Below, in pieces: positions 1 to 5,602 of a stretch of 20,051 nucleotides of DNA. Positions within the stretch are counted from its first letter, which is position 1; each line of letters starts with the position of its first letter. Under the pieces are notes generated by a model. That model did no database searches. It was not told where the DNA came from and saw only the letters and a list, made by a program, of their open reading frames with translations. This stretch comes from a virus. The position numbers were made by a program, and so were the translations under genes. The stretch covers positions 1 through 20,051 of the IMG/VR virus record IMGVR_UViG_3300031746_005941; one strand, 5' to 3'.

Positions 1-948
1 TCACAAGGGTTCGCCACCCGGTTTCAACCCGAGAACGCGGTGGACGGGTGAGTAGGCCTCGAAGTCCTTCGCCGTGATCGCGGCCGAGTATCTCTCGACC
101 TGATCCAGCGACGACCACCGTCCAGCAACTTGCACCAACCTCGACGGTGCCCCGCCCTTGAGGCTGAGGGTCGCGAACGTCCTCCTGAAGTCATGCGTGC
201 TGAAGTGGAACCCAACGCGCTTCCCCAGCTGGCGGAAGATGCACCGCAGCCCATCGGGTGTCATTCGCTCTCCTGGCGTCGGGCCTCCAATGCCAACGAA
301 CAGCTCCGCCGCGCCTTCCTCGGCGACGTCCTTCCTGGCGATGAGCCACTGGACCAGGGATGAGGCGGTGTAGGGGGCGAACACTCCATCGGCCCACCTC
401 CCGCCTTTGACGCGCACGCTGAACCGCCTCTCGGCCATGTCGACATGCTCGAGCCTCAGTCGGCAGATCTCCGCAGCTCTCAGCCCGGTGTCGAGGAGCA
501 GCAGGACGATCGCCGTGTCCCGTGTGCCCTTCGCCGTTGAGGTATCCAGCGCTCCGAGGATCCGCATCAGTCGCACCTCATCCAGCGTCCTCTGAGGCTT
601 CCTGACCCGCCTCGGGAGGATGAGGTTCTCAGCTGGCGAGTCTTCCCGCCCACATCTCCACCGGAAGAACGCCCGGCATGCGATGACCGCGGTGTACTGA
701 GTCGAGGTTCCCCACCCGATCCTGGCATCGAGCCATCTGACAAGCAGCCGATCTGTGGCCTCTCGGCCGGCCAGCCACTCGGCGAGGTTCTCCAGATACC
801 AGCGGTAAGTCTGCCTGGTCGTCTCTGACCATCGCCTCCCCTGCATCTCGAAGAACTCGTCTATCGCGGTAGCAGCCTCAGGGGCCTGCAATCCCCCCAG
901 GTCGCCTGGGACTGCTACCGGGGTGGGCGATCTGTTGTCGTCGCTCAT
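1..948 (-). CDS. int: Tyrosine recombinase / phage integrase
   Basis: Site-specific recombinase expected to integrate and excise the phage genome. The 315-aa protein has an N-terminal SAM-like core-binding region (about residues 28-105) and a C-terminal catalytic domain. The visible active-site set is R157 (in DTGLRAAEI), K181 (VKGGRW), H252 and R255 (HDFRRTF), W278 at the usual second His/Trp position, and nucleophile Y287 (VERYSAA). All catalytic positions are filled and the length is normal, so it is probably active. The ATG at 946-948 is preceded on the minus strand by a strong GGAGGAG site. It is transcribed away from all other genes here. The stop codon is the first triplet of the window, so an attP site to the left would not be seen. 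No excisionase or CI-like repressor was recognised. Confidence 0.95.
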   Translation of the reverse strand: MSDDNRSPTPVAVPGDLGGLQAPEAATAIDEFFEMQGRRWSETTRQTYRWYLENLAEWLAGREATDRLLVRWLDARIGWGTSTQYTAVIACRAFFRWRCGREDSPAENLILPRRVRKPQRTLDEVRLMRILGALDTSTAKGTRDTAIVLLLLDTGLRAAEICRLRLEHVDMAERRFSVRVKGGRWADGVFAPYTASSLVQWLIARKDVAEEGAAELFVGIGGPTPGERMTPDGLRCIFRQLGKRVGFHFSTHDFRRTFATLSLKGGAPSRLVQVAGRWSSLDQVERYSAAITAKDFEAYSPVHRVLGLKPGGEPL

Positions 949-964
949 CTCTTCTCCTCCTCAG

Positions 965-1028
965 GGCGCCGGTCTCGGGAATCTGCGGGAAGGGTGCCAG
1001 TGGTGGTGACCCACCCGAGGCCGGCGCC
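965..1028. repeat. Long imperfect inverted repeat between integrase and early operon
   Basis: A 15-base left arm (965-979, GGCGCCGGTCTCGGG) is the reverse complement of a right arm (1014-1028, CCCGAGGCCGGCGCC) apart from one position, which would be a G-U pair in RNA. The 34-base interior holds a smaller GGGT/ACCC pair (992-995 with 1009-1012). No T-run follows, so an intrinsic terminator is unlikely. It occupies most of the divergent gap between int and the first rightward gene. It could be an operator, a recombination accessory site or an RNA structure; the sequence does not decide between these. Confidence 0.6.
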
Positions 1029-1093
1029 GAAGGTGAGTTCATGACCCGAGCGTATGCCGGAACGGTCGGCTTGTCACAGATCGAGGGAACCAA

Positions 1094-1198
1094 ATGGCAA
1101 CGAAAACGCTGGTGAGACTGTTGCTGATCCTGGCAATCGCCGGGCTGATCCTGAGCATCCTGCTCCTGATCGCCCTGGCAAGGGGGTGGGGATGCTGA
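1094..1198 (+). CDS. 34-aa single-span membrane peptide
   Basis: A short open frame starts at ATG 1094 behind GAGGGA and encodes MATKTLVRLLLILAIAGLIL followed by a further hydrophobic stretch and a short ARGWGC tail. Residues about 5-29 form one strongly hydrophobic transmembrane segment with a positive N-terminus. The stop (TGA 1196-1198) overlaps the start of the next gene (ATG 1192) out of frame, which suggests translational coupling to that second membrane protein. It is the first rightward gene after the divergent region. Function is unknown; small coupled membrane pairs in phages include holins, exclusion proteins and spanin-like partners, but nothing here identifies one. It is short enough that expression should be demonstrated. 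Confidence 0.55.
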   Translation: MATKTLVRLLLILAIAGLILSILLLIALARGWGC

Positions 1199-1503
1199 CG
1201 CTGCTTGTATTCATCGTCGGTCTGATCATGGGCGGCCTGATCGTGGGCCTGCTGGCCCTGTCTCGCCGCGTCTCAGAGTTGGAGAAGGGGCCACGTCTGC
1301 CATACAAAGTGCGGGCGGGGTTGGATGATCTCTCGGCCATCGACACGGACACGCTGCTCACGATCCGCGACACGCTCCTGGTTGTGGAGGCGCGGATGGC
1401 AGACAAGCACAAGCTGATGGCCGAGATCCGACAGGGGAGATACGACCCAGAGCAGCCCGCGGCCCCCCGGCGCGGGAATGGCAAACCCAAGGGTAGCGCA
1501 TGA
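1192..1503 (+). CDS. Small membrane protein with one N-terminal transmembrane helix
   Basis: The 103-aa product begins MLTLLVFIVGLIMGGLIVGL, a single hydrophobic span with a GxxxG-like glycine pattern. A charged, mostly helical cytoplasmic part follows (SRRVSELEKG onward), then a Pro/Arg/Lys-rich tail. The frame is open upstream to 1054, but ATG 1192 is preferred because the hydrophobic helix starts there, a G-rich stretch precedes it, and it overlaps the upstream 34-aa gene. The stop overlaps the next start (ATGA at 1500-1503). Family unknown. The topology, an anchor plus a coiled-coil-prone tail, fits a membrane-tethered accessory protein. Confidence 0.65.
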   Translation: MLTLLVFIVGLIMGGLIVGLLALSRRVSELEKGPRLPYKVRAGLDDLSAIDTDTLLTIRDTLLVVEARMADKHKLMAEIRQGRYDPEQPAAPRRGNGKPKGSA

Positions 1504-1877
1504 GCGGGCAAATTCAATCCCACGAGCGGGAGAGCCGCGAGGGTGACCTTGACCTGCTCCGCACCCTCCTCCACCGCGGCCCGATTGCCAGGGACGCTCT
1601 CGCGCAAGCGTACGCGGACGCGCATGACACCGATCCCGAGTCTGCCGACCGCCTAGCCCGGAAGGACATCGAAGAGGCGCGCCGGACGACGACTTGGGGC
1701 GCGCTCATCCTGCCCGATCCCTACCGGCTTGCCACGGACGAGGAGGAGTTGGCCGACTTCCTCGCCTCTCAGCGGAGGCGCGGGTTATCGATCCTGGTGG
1801 GCGTGAGGCAGCAGAGGCGGCGCGGCCTGGATTACCTCAAGGCGCTTCCTCTGCGTCAGGGAAGGATGGACCTATGA
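1500..1877 (+). CDS. Phage winged-helix DNA-binding protein (putative)
   Basis: The 125-aa protein resembles small phage winged-helix proteins. It has an N-terminal helical region (LRTLLHRGPIARDALAQAY), a helix matching a recognition-helix position (ADRLARKDIEEARRTTTWG), a wing-like strand pair (GALILPDPYRLATDEEEL) and a C-terminal amphipathic helix rich in arginine (FLASQRRRGLSILVGVRQQR). This arrangement, with a 'G-x-I-L...Y-x-L/A...EEL..F' tail, is common in early-region phage proteins of unknown target. It is joined to its neighbours by ATGA overlaps at both ends (1500-1503 and 1874-1877). A regulatory role is inferred from fold only. Confidence 0.6.
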   Translation: MSGQIQSHERESREGDLDLLRTLLHRGPIARDALAQAYADAHDTDPESADRLARKDIEEARRTTTWGALILPDPYRLATDEEELADFLASQRRRGLSILVGVRQQRRRGLDYLKALPLRQGRMDL

Positions 1878-2011
1878 GCGATCCGGAGCGCCAGTGCGGC
1901 AATCCCGACCTGGCGATGGCCATCGGGCTGACGATCTGGACTGTCCTCGTCTTTGTCTCGGGCACGTGCCTCGGCGCGCTGGTCATCGCGTGGGCGCAGC
2001 ACCATCCATGA
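1874..2011 (+). CDS. 45-aa single-span membrane protein
   Basis: ATG 1874 overlaps the previous stop (ATGA). The protein has a short polar N-terminus (MSDPERQCGNPDLAM), then one hydrophobic helix (AIGLTIWTVLVFVSGTCLGA and a few more residues), and ends AQHHP. Its stop overlaps the next start (ATGA 2008-2011). The frame is open upstream to 1694, but that part lies over the preceding gene and reads as shadow sequence. It is the third small membrane protein of the early operon. Function unknown. Confidence 0.6.
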   Translation: MSDPERQCGNPDLAMAIGLTIWTVLVFVSGTCLGALVIAWAQHHP

Positions 2012-2220
2012 AGCTTGGCCGATCAGCTGAGCCGCTGCCAGCCGAAGTGCCGATCGTCTCCCTGGCGACGGTGCGGGTCATCCGGCAGAGGCATCGCGGG
2101 CTCGGGAGCACGCTGACGGTGTTCGAGGCGCTCGTGTGGGATCCGACGGCGGTGCATGAGGTGCTCATGGCGACGAAGCGGAACCCGGTGGTGATGCTGC
2201 TGGGGAAGGAGTGCGAGTGA
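2008..2220 (+). CDS. Small hypothetical protein (70 aa)
   Basis: The 70-aa product starts MKLGRSAEPLPAEVPIVSLA at ATG 2008, which overlaps the previous stop by ATGA. It appears to form a mixed beta/alpha fold (VSLATVRVIRQRHRG, TLTVFEALVWD, then an amphipathic helix AVHEVLMATKR). There are no cysteines apart from one near the C-terminus, no signal peptide and no recognised motif. The longer upstream frame starting at 1894 overlaps the preceding gene and is rejected. Its end overlaps the ASCH-domain gene by a GTGA junction. Family not recognised. Confidence 0.55.
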   Translation: MKLGRSAEPLPAEVPIVSLATVRVIRQRHRGLGSTLTVFEALVWDPTAVHEVLMATKRNPVVMLLGKECE

Positions 2221-2567
2221 ACCTGTCCTTTGCATGGACCAGCGAAGCGTACCAGGCGGGACGAAAGACTTGCACCCGTCGCCTATGGAGCGATCGGACT
2301 CTGCGGACTTGGCAGCGGGCCTGGGACCAGGGCCGGCGGCGCCACAAGGCCTGGGACCGTAGCCCACGGTTCAAGGGCGCGTGCATCGGGGAGTTCGAGT
2401 TGACGGCCAGGCCCGAGCGCCAACGGCTGGCCGACATGCCGGAGGCGGACTTACAAGCTGAGGGCGGATTGTGGGCGAGCCTCGAGGAGTTCATCGGACT
2501 ATTTGGCGGGGAGGATCTCGAGCCGGTGGTGGTGCGGTTCCGGCCAATCGTGGGCGGCATTCCGTGA
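2217..2567 (+). CDS. ASCH-domain protein
   Basis: The 116-aa product matches the small phage ASCH type: an N-terminal beta strand (NLSFAWTSEAYQAG), the hallmark GRKTCTRRLW (about residues 15-24), a central variable part (AWDRSPRFKG), the strand IGEFELT, then RLADMPEADLQAEGG and LEEFIGLFGG, ending in VVVRFRPI. ASCH domains are PUA-like beta barrels predicted to bind RNA or modified nucleotides, and one E. coli member (YqfB) hydrolyses N4-acetylcytidine. GTG 2217 is chosen over in-frame GTG 2211 because GGAAGGAG lies at better spacing and it makes a GTGA overlap with the upstream stop. It directly precedes the replication gene. Confidence 0.8.
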   Translation: MNLSFAWTSEAYQAGRKTCTRRLWSDRTLRTWQRAWDQGRRRHKAWDRSPRFKGACIGEFELTARPERQRLADMPEADLQAEGGLWASLEEFIGLFGGEDLEPVVVRFRPIVGGIP

Positions 2568-3334
2568 GAGGCGACCTAGATGCCTTCATCGACGAATGGG
2601 GATTCTTCGCGCCGATCCCCGAGGTCGTTGTCAAACAGATGGCGCACATTGGCATCGACGCCTTCGCCCTGTTCGCGTATCTCAGGTACAGGACGCATAA
2701 GGATCGCCATGTGGCCTGGCCGGGGTACGACGACATGGAGACCGGGACGGGGATGAGGCGAGAGCGCATAGCGGCGGCTCTCCGCACGCTCGAGGGGGCT
2801 GGCCTTCTGGAGAGAACCAAGCGCTTCGGCCAAAGTACAGTCTATCGCCTGGTCAGACCGCCAGATGTGGCGGGGGCAGAGTCCAGTAGTCCGACAGGCG
2901 GACTACTGGAAGATGTTGGCACTCCCTCAGTAGTCCGACAGGTGGACTCCAGTAGTCCGGCATCCGGACCACAGTTGTCCGCCCCCCGGACTCCAGTAGT
3001 CCGACAGGCGGACCGAATCCAAGACTCATTTACCCAAGACCGATCTACCCAAGACCGAATGACTGAAGACCGACCCTCCAAAGACCAAACCCCCTGGGTC
3101 CAGGCCCTCGGCCTTCTGAGAAACGAAACCGACCGGGCGATCTACGACACCTGGCTCCGAGACACAGAGCTGGTCAGCCTCTCACAGGCCGAGGTGGTAA
3201 TCGGCTGCAAGAACCAATACGGTGCGGACTGGCTGAGGGAGCACGTCGCCTTGAACGTCCGTGATGCGCTGAAAGAGGTCCTGGGGCGAGAGGTGTCCGT
3301 GAGGTTCGTCATCGCGGACAAGGTGGCGGCGTGA
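2564..3334 (+). CDS. Replication initiator: winged helix fused to a DnaA domain I-like C-terminus
   Basis: The 256-aa protein has three parts. Residues about 20-97 form a replication-type winged helix (FALFAYLRYRTHKD, WPGYDDMETGTGMRRERI, LRTLEGAGLLERT, STVYRLV). Residues about 100-177 are a low-complexity linker with five degenerate Q-D-R-x-T pentapeptides. Residues about 178-252 resemble DnaA domain I (WVQALGLL, AIYDTWLRDT, EVVIGCKNQYGADWL, VSVRFVI). DnaA domain I recruits DnaB helicase in bacteria, and there is no AAA+ domain here. I infer that the winged helix binds origin DNA and the C-terminus recruits host helicase. GTG 2564 overlaps the ASCH stop (GTGA); the frame upstream to 2471 is shadow sequence. 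The linker DNA contains iterons (see 2885-3013). Confidence 0.8.
   Translation: MRGDLDAFIDEWGFFAPIPEVVVKQMAHIGIDAFALFAYLRYRTHKDRHVAWPGYDDMETGTGMRRERIAAALRTLEGAGLLERTKRFGQSTVYRLVRPPDVAGAESSSPTGGLLEDVGTPSVVRQVDSSSPASGPQLSAPRTPVVRQADRIQDSFTQDRSTQDRMTEDRPSKDQTPWVQALGLLRNETDRAIYDTWLRDTELVSLSQAEVVIGCKNQYGADWLREHVALNVRDALKEVLGREVSVRFVIADKVAA
2885..3013 (+). repeat. Five 19-bp iterons on a 22-bp pitch (candidate replication origin)
   Basis: Copies of AGTAGTCCGACAGGCGGAC or close variants start at 2885, 2929, 2951, 2973 and 2995. The last four are exactly 22 bp apart. The first is 44 bp before the second, as if one unit at 2907 had decayed. Every copy keeps GTCCG-N5-(C/T)GGAC, an inverted repeat suited to a dimer. 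Because 22 is not a multiple of three, the copies fall in all three codon phases of the surrounding gene, so DNA rather than protein sequence appears to be conserved. The first copy also sits in a perfect 12-bp inverted repeat (2882-2893 with 2899-2910). This resembles iteron origins inside initiator genes such as lambda O. Confidence 0.75.
3021..3085 (+). repeat. Five 15-bp tandem repeats next to the iterons
   Basis: AAGAC recurs at 3021, 3036, 3051, 3066 and 3081, an exact 15-bp pitch. Units resemble AAGACCGATCTACCC and become more divergent toward the right. The stretch is A/C-rich and G-poor on this strand, unlike the GC-balanced surroundings. The unit length keeps reading frame and encodes the degenerate pentapeptides QDSFT, QDRST, QDRMT, EDRPS and KDQTP. 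It may be an easily melted origin segment next to the iterons, a protein linker repeat, or both. Confidence 0.7.
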
Positions 3335-4185
3335 TCGCTCCGCGCCGGCCTGTCATGCGCTACCAAGGCGGCAAGTGGCGACTGGCGCCCTGGATCATCG
3401 AGCACTTCCCGCCGCATCGCTGCTATGTGGAGCCGTTTGGCGGAGCGGGCTCGGTGCTCATGCGCAAGCCGAGGTCCTACGCGGAGATCTACAACGATGC
3501 CAACGGCGAGGTGGTCAATGTCTTCCGGGTACTTCGCGATCCTGGGATGGCAGCTGAGCTGGAGCGCCGCCTCCGCCTGACCCCGTTCGCCCGAGATGAG
3601 TTCCGTCAGTGCACGACCGCGAATGTCGAGGACCAGGAAGACACCATCGAGCGGGCCCGCATGACGATCTTCCGTAGCTTCGCTGGGTTCGGATCGGCCT
3701 CAGCGAACCTCGACTATTCGACAGGCTTTAGGGCCAACAGCAACAGATCCCACACGACGCCGGCGCATGACTGGATGAACTTCCCCGCCGAGATTGCCGC
3801 CTTTGTGGAGCGGCTGAGGGGCGTCGTGATTGAGAACATGCCGGCGATCCACGTGATGCGTCAGCATGACGGGCCAAAGACCTTGCACTATGTGGATCCA
3901 CCTTACGTGCATTCGACGCGGCAATCTCGCCACCGGAGGAAGATCGAATACGGTGTGCACGAGATGACCGACGACGATCACCGGGAGCTGGCGGAGTGCC
4001 TGCATGGGCTTCAAGGCATGGTCATTCTGAGCGGGTATCGATGTGAGCTCTACGACGAGTTGTACGCGGGTTGGATGCGCATCGATCGCACCCACTGGGC
4101 GGATGGCGCACGCCGGCGGGTTGAGTCGCTCTGGATGCCAAGGAGTGTGCCCGTGCAGATGCGGATGGGAGAGAAGGCGGCATGA
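3331..4185 (+). CDS. dam: D12-class DNA adenine N6-methyltransferase (Dam-like)
   Basis: The 284-aa protein has the D12/Dam layout: an N-terminal MRYQGGKWRLA strand and loop that binds SAM, motif I VEPFGGAGSV (about residues 33-42), YNDANGEVVNVFRVLRD, and catalytic motif IV DPPYVHSTR (D189-P-P-Y192). Length and motif order are complete, so an active enzyme is likely. Such enzymes methylate adenine N6, often in GATC, but the target cannot be read from the sequence. GTG 3331 overlaps the initiator stop (GTGA); ATG 3355 is an internal alternative. No restriction endonuclease is adjacent, so it is an orphan that could protect phage DNA or mark the replication origin. Confidence 0.93.
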   Translation: MIAPRRPVMRYQGGKWRLAPWIIEHFPPHRCYVEPFGGAGSVLMRKPRSYAEIYNDANGEVVNVFRVLRDPGMAAELERRLRLTPFARDEFRQCTTANVEDQEDTIERARMTIFRSFAGFGSASANLDYSTGFRANSNRSHTTPAHDWMNFPAEIAAFVERLRGVVIENMPAIHVMRQHDGPKTLHYVDPPYVHSTRQSRHRRKIEYGVHEMTDDDHRELAECLHGLQGMVILSGYRCELYDELYAGWMRIDRTHWADGARRRVESLWMPRSVPVQMRMGEKAA

Positions 4186-4400
4186 AGACGTTCAAGGTGA
4201 GGGTGCATGACATGGAGGAGAACGTGACGCTCATCCTCCAGGCGGACGATGCTCAGGACGCGATCCGGAGGGCGCTGAAGGCGGTCGAGGGCGGCCAGCT
4301 GGGGCTGCCGAGCATGGGCCCGACGGCCGAGATCCTGAGCGTGACGCAGATCGACGCCACGGTGCTGTCGTCCGAGGCCGAGGGGAGCAAGGCGCGATGA
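4182..4400 (+). CDS. Small hypothetical protein (72 aa)
   Basis: ATG 4182 overlaps the methyltransferase stop (ATGA). The product opens MKTFKVRVHDMEENVTLILQ, predicted beta strands, followed by an amphipathic helix (DDAQDAIRRALKAVEGG) and a further strand region (TAEILSVTQIDATVL). The charged tail ends KAR. This beta-beta-alpha-beta pattern with an 'A-D-D-A-x-D-A-I-x-x-A' helix is frequent in small phage proteins of unknown function. The stop overlaps the next start (ATGA 4397-4400), so it is coupled to the Pol X-like gene. Confidence 0.6.
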   Translation: MKTFKVRVHDMEENVTLILQADDAQDAIRRALKAVEGGQLGLPSMGPTAEILSVTQIDATVLSSEAEGSKAR

Positions 4401-5020
4401 GGCTGGACGAGGTGCGGCAGCTGGCGGAAGGTCTGAAGCTCTTCCTCGAGCCCGGCTGCGAGCAGATCGAGATCGCGGGCAGCGTCCGACGTGAGAAGCC
4501 GGATCCGCACGACTTGGAGCTCGTGGTGATCCCCAAGAGTACATTCGTCGAGGCCGGCAACTTGTTCGGGGAGATGGGCCACATCGAGTATGACGACTTC
4601 GAGCCAGCGCTCGACCAGCTCCTCGAAGCCGGACAGTGGGAGTTCGACCCGGTGCTCAAACGGAATGGGCCCCGGTACAAGCGGCTGCGGCATGTGCGCA
4701 CGGGGATCTCAGCTGACGTCTTTCTCACGACACTCGCTGGCTGGGGCGGCGCGCTGGCCATTCGCACCGGACCTGCAGACTTCAGCCAGGGGCTAGTGAC
4801 GCTGGCTCTCAGGCAACGGAAGCACGTGGCCGACGGATACCTGATCCACGGGCACATGAAGGCTGAGAGCGGCTGCCCCAAGGGGTCGAGATGCCCGCTC
4901 ATCATCCCGACGGTCGATGAGGTGGCCTTCTTCAGTGCCCTCGGCCTGCCCTGGTGTGAGCCGAAGGACCGAACGGCCGAGTGGCTCTGGGCGGAGGCCA
5001 AGAAGAAGGTGATGGCATGA
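4397..5020 (+). CDS. Minimal DNA polymerase X-like nucleotidyltransferase
   Basis: The 207-aa product keeps two parts of family X polymerases. The palm has IEIAGSVRREKPDPHDLELVVI, where GS (28-29), RR (31-32), D39 and E41 match the nucleotidyltransferase signature, and ADVFLTT supplies the third acidic residue, D107. A thumb-like part follows: GWGGALAIRTGPADF, then a C-terminal VDEVAFFSALGLPWCEPKDR, close to the conserved end of Pol X proteins. The N-terminal 8-kDa lyase and fingers helix-hairpin-helix domains are absent. This trimmed form recalls African swine fever virus Pol X, which also lacks the lyase domain. A gap-filling or end-modifying role is inferred. It is ATGA-coupled on both sides. 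Confidence 0.75.
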   Translation: MRLDEVRQLAEGLKLFLEPGCEQIEIAGSVRREKPDPHDLELVVIPKSTFVEAGNLFGEMGHIEYDDFEPALDQLLEAGQWEFDPVLKRNGPRYKRLRHVRTGISADVFLTTLAGWGGALAIRTGPADFSQGLVTLALRQRKHVADGYLIHGHMKAESGCPKGSRCPLIIPTVDEVAFFSALGLPWCEPKDRTAEWLWAEAKKKVMA

Positions 5021-5271
5021 CCACGCTAAATGCAATCAAGGCGGCGATGGCGTGCGACTATGTGTTCGACAAGCCGGGTCAGGTCAGCCGAGAACGAAAG
5101 GACGACCAGAAGTGGTTGGTCGAGCAGTTGGAGGCGGCGGAGAAGTGGCTGAAGGAGAAGGCTAGGCACACCATGCACTGTGGGTGGAAGGACGGGATGT
5201 ATGACGTAAAGCGGGGATGCACATGCGGGCTTGCCATCCTCGCTGGGGAGACGCCAGGCAATGCCGGATAG
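5017..5271 (+). CDS. Small Cys/His protein with putative metal-binding site
   Basis: The 84-aa protein starts at ATG 5017, overlapping the Pol X stop (ATGA). After an N-terminal part (MTTLNAIKAAMACDYVFD) comes a long charged helix (KDDQKWLVEQLEAAEKWLKE), then a His/Cys cluster, HTMHCGWKDG...GCTCGLAIL. The His/Cys spacing suggests a bound zinc, as in many short phage proteins ending in C-x-C-G. Function is unknown. The 11-base overlap with the next gene suggests coupled translation. Confidence 0.6.
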   Translation: MTTLNAIKAAMACDYVFDKPGQVSRERKDDQKWLVEQLEAAEKWLKEKARHTMHCGWKDGMYDVKRGCTCGLAILAGETPGNAG

Positions 5272-5602
5272 AAACGACTACCCAACAGACGAGGAGCTTG
5301 CCGAGATTCGCGCCTGGCCCATGCAGGATCTCGACGGTCTCATGGCGCACCTTCGGGACGACCTATGGCATTGGGGGGACTGGGGCGTCATTCAGAACGC
5401 GTCAGGTGAATGGGAATTGCACACCGGCGGGTGGTCGGGCAACGAGGAGATCATCGGGGCGTTGATGGAGAACGCTATGTGGTGGGCGCTCAACTGGAAG
5501 CAGAGCAGGCGTGGCGGGCATTACCTGTTCGTCTCAAGTCTCGCGCCCAACGCTACTTTGAACGCGGGCCCGAGCTCCCAGTCCCCGGCAGGGCAGTCAT
5601 GA
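5261..5602 (+). CDS. Conserved-looking phage hypothetical protein (113 aa)
   Basis: ATG 5261 gives MPDRNDYPTDEELAEIRAWP. The distinctive core WHWGDWGVIQN...ELHTGGWSGNEEIIGALMENAMWWALNWKQSRRGGHYLF contains the Trp/Gly pattern 'GGWSGNE...W...SRRGGHY', which recurs in uncharacterised actinophage and proteobacterial phage proteins as I recall them. A TTG at 5231 extends the frame but lies inside the upstream gene. Predicted soluble, acidic N-terminus, no signal peptide. The stop overlaps the following ATG (5599-5602). Function unknown. Confidence 0.65.
   Translation: MPDRNDYPTDEELAEIRAWPMQDLDGLMAHLRDDLWHWGDWGVIQNASGEWELHTGGWSGNEEIIGALMENAMWWALNWKQSRRGGHYLFVSSLAPNATLNAGPSSQSPAGQS

Noticed and set aside
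1054-1191. Upstream extension of the second membrane protein
   Set aside because: The added residues are polar and Arg/Pro-rich, lack a good ribosome site and overlap the 34-aa peptide; the membrane helix starts exactly at ATG 1192.
2471-2563. Upstream extension of the replication initiator
   Set aside because: This part lies out of frame over the ASCH gene and begins without a ribosome site; GTG 2564 gives the typical GTGA overlap.
2885-3085. CRISPR-like array
   Set aside because: Repeats are 19 bp on a 22-bp pitch and 15 bp tandem, leaving no spacers of useful length. They lie inside an intact coding sequence, and no cas gene is present.
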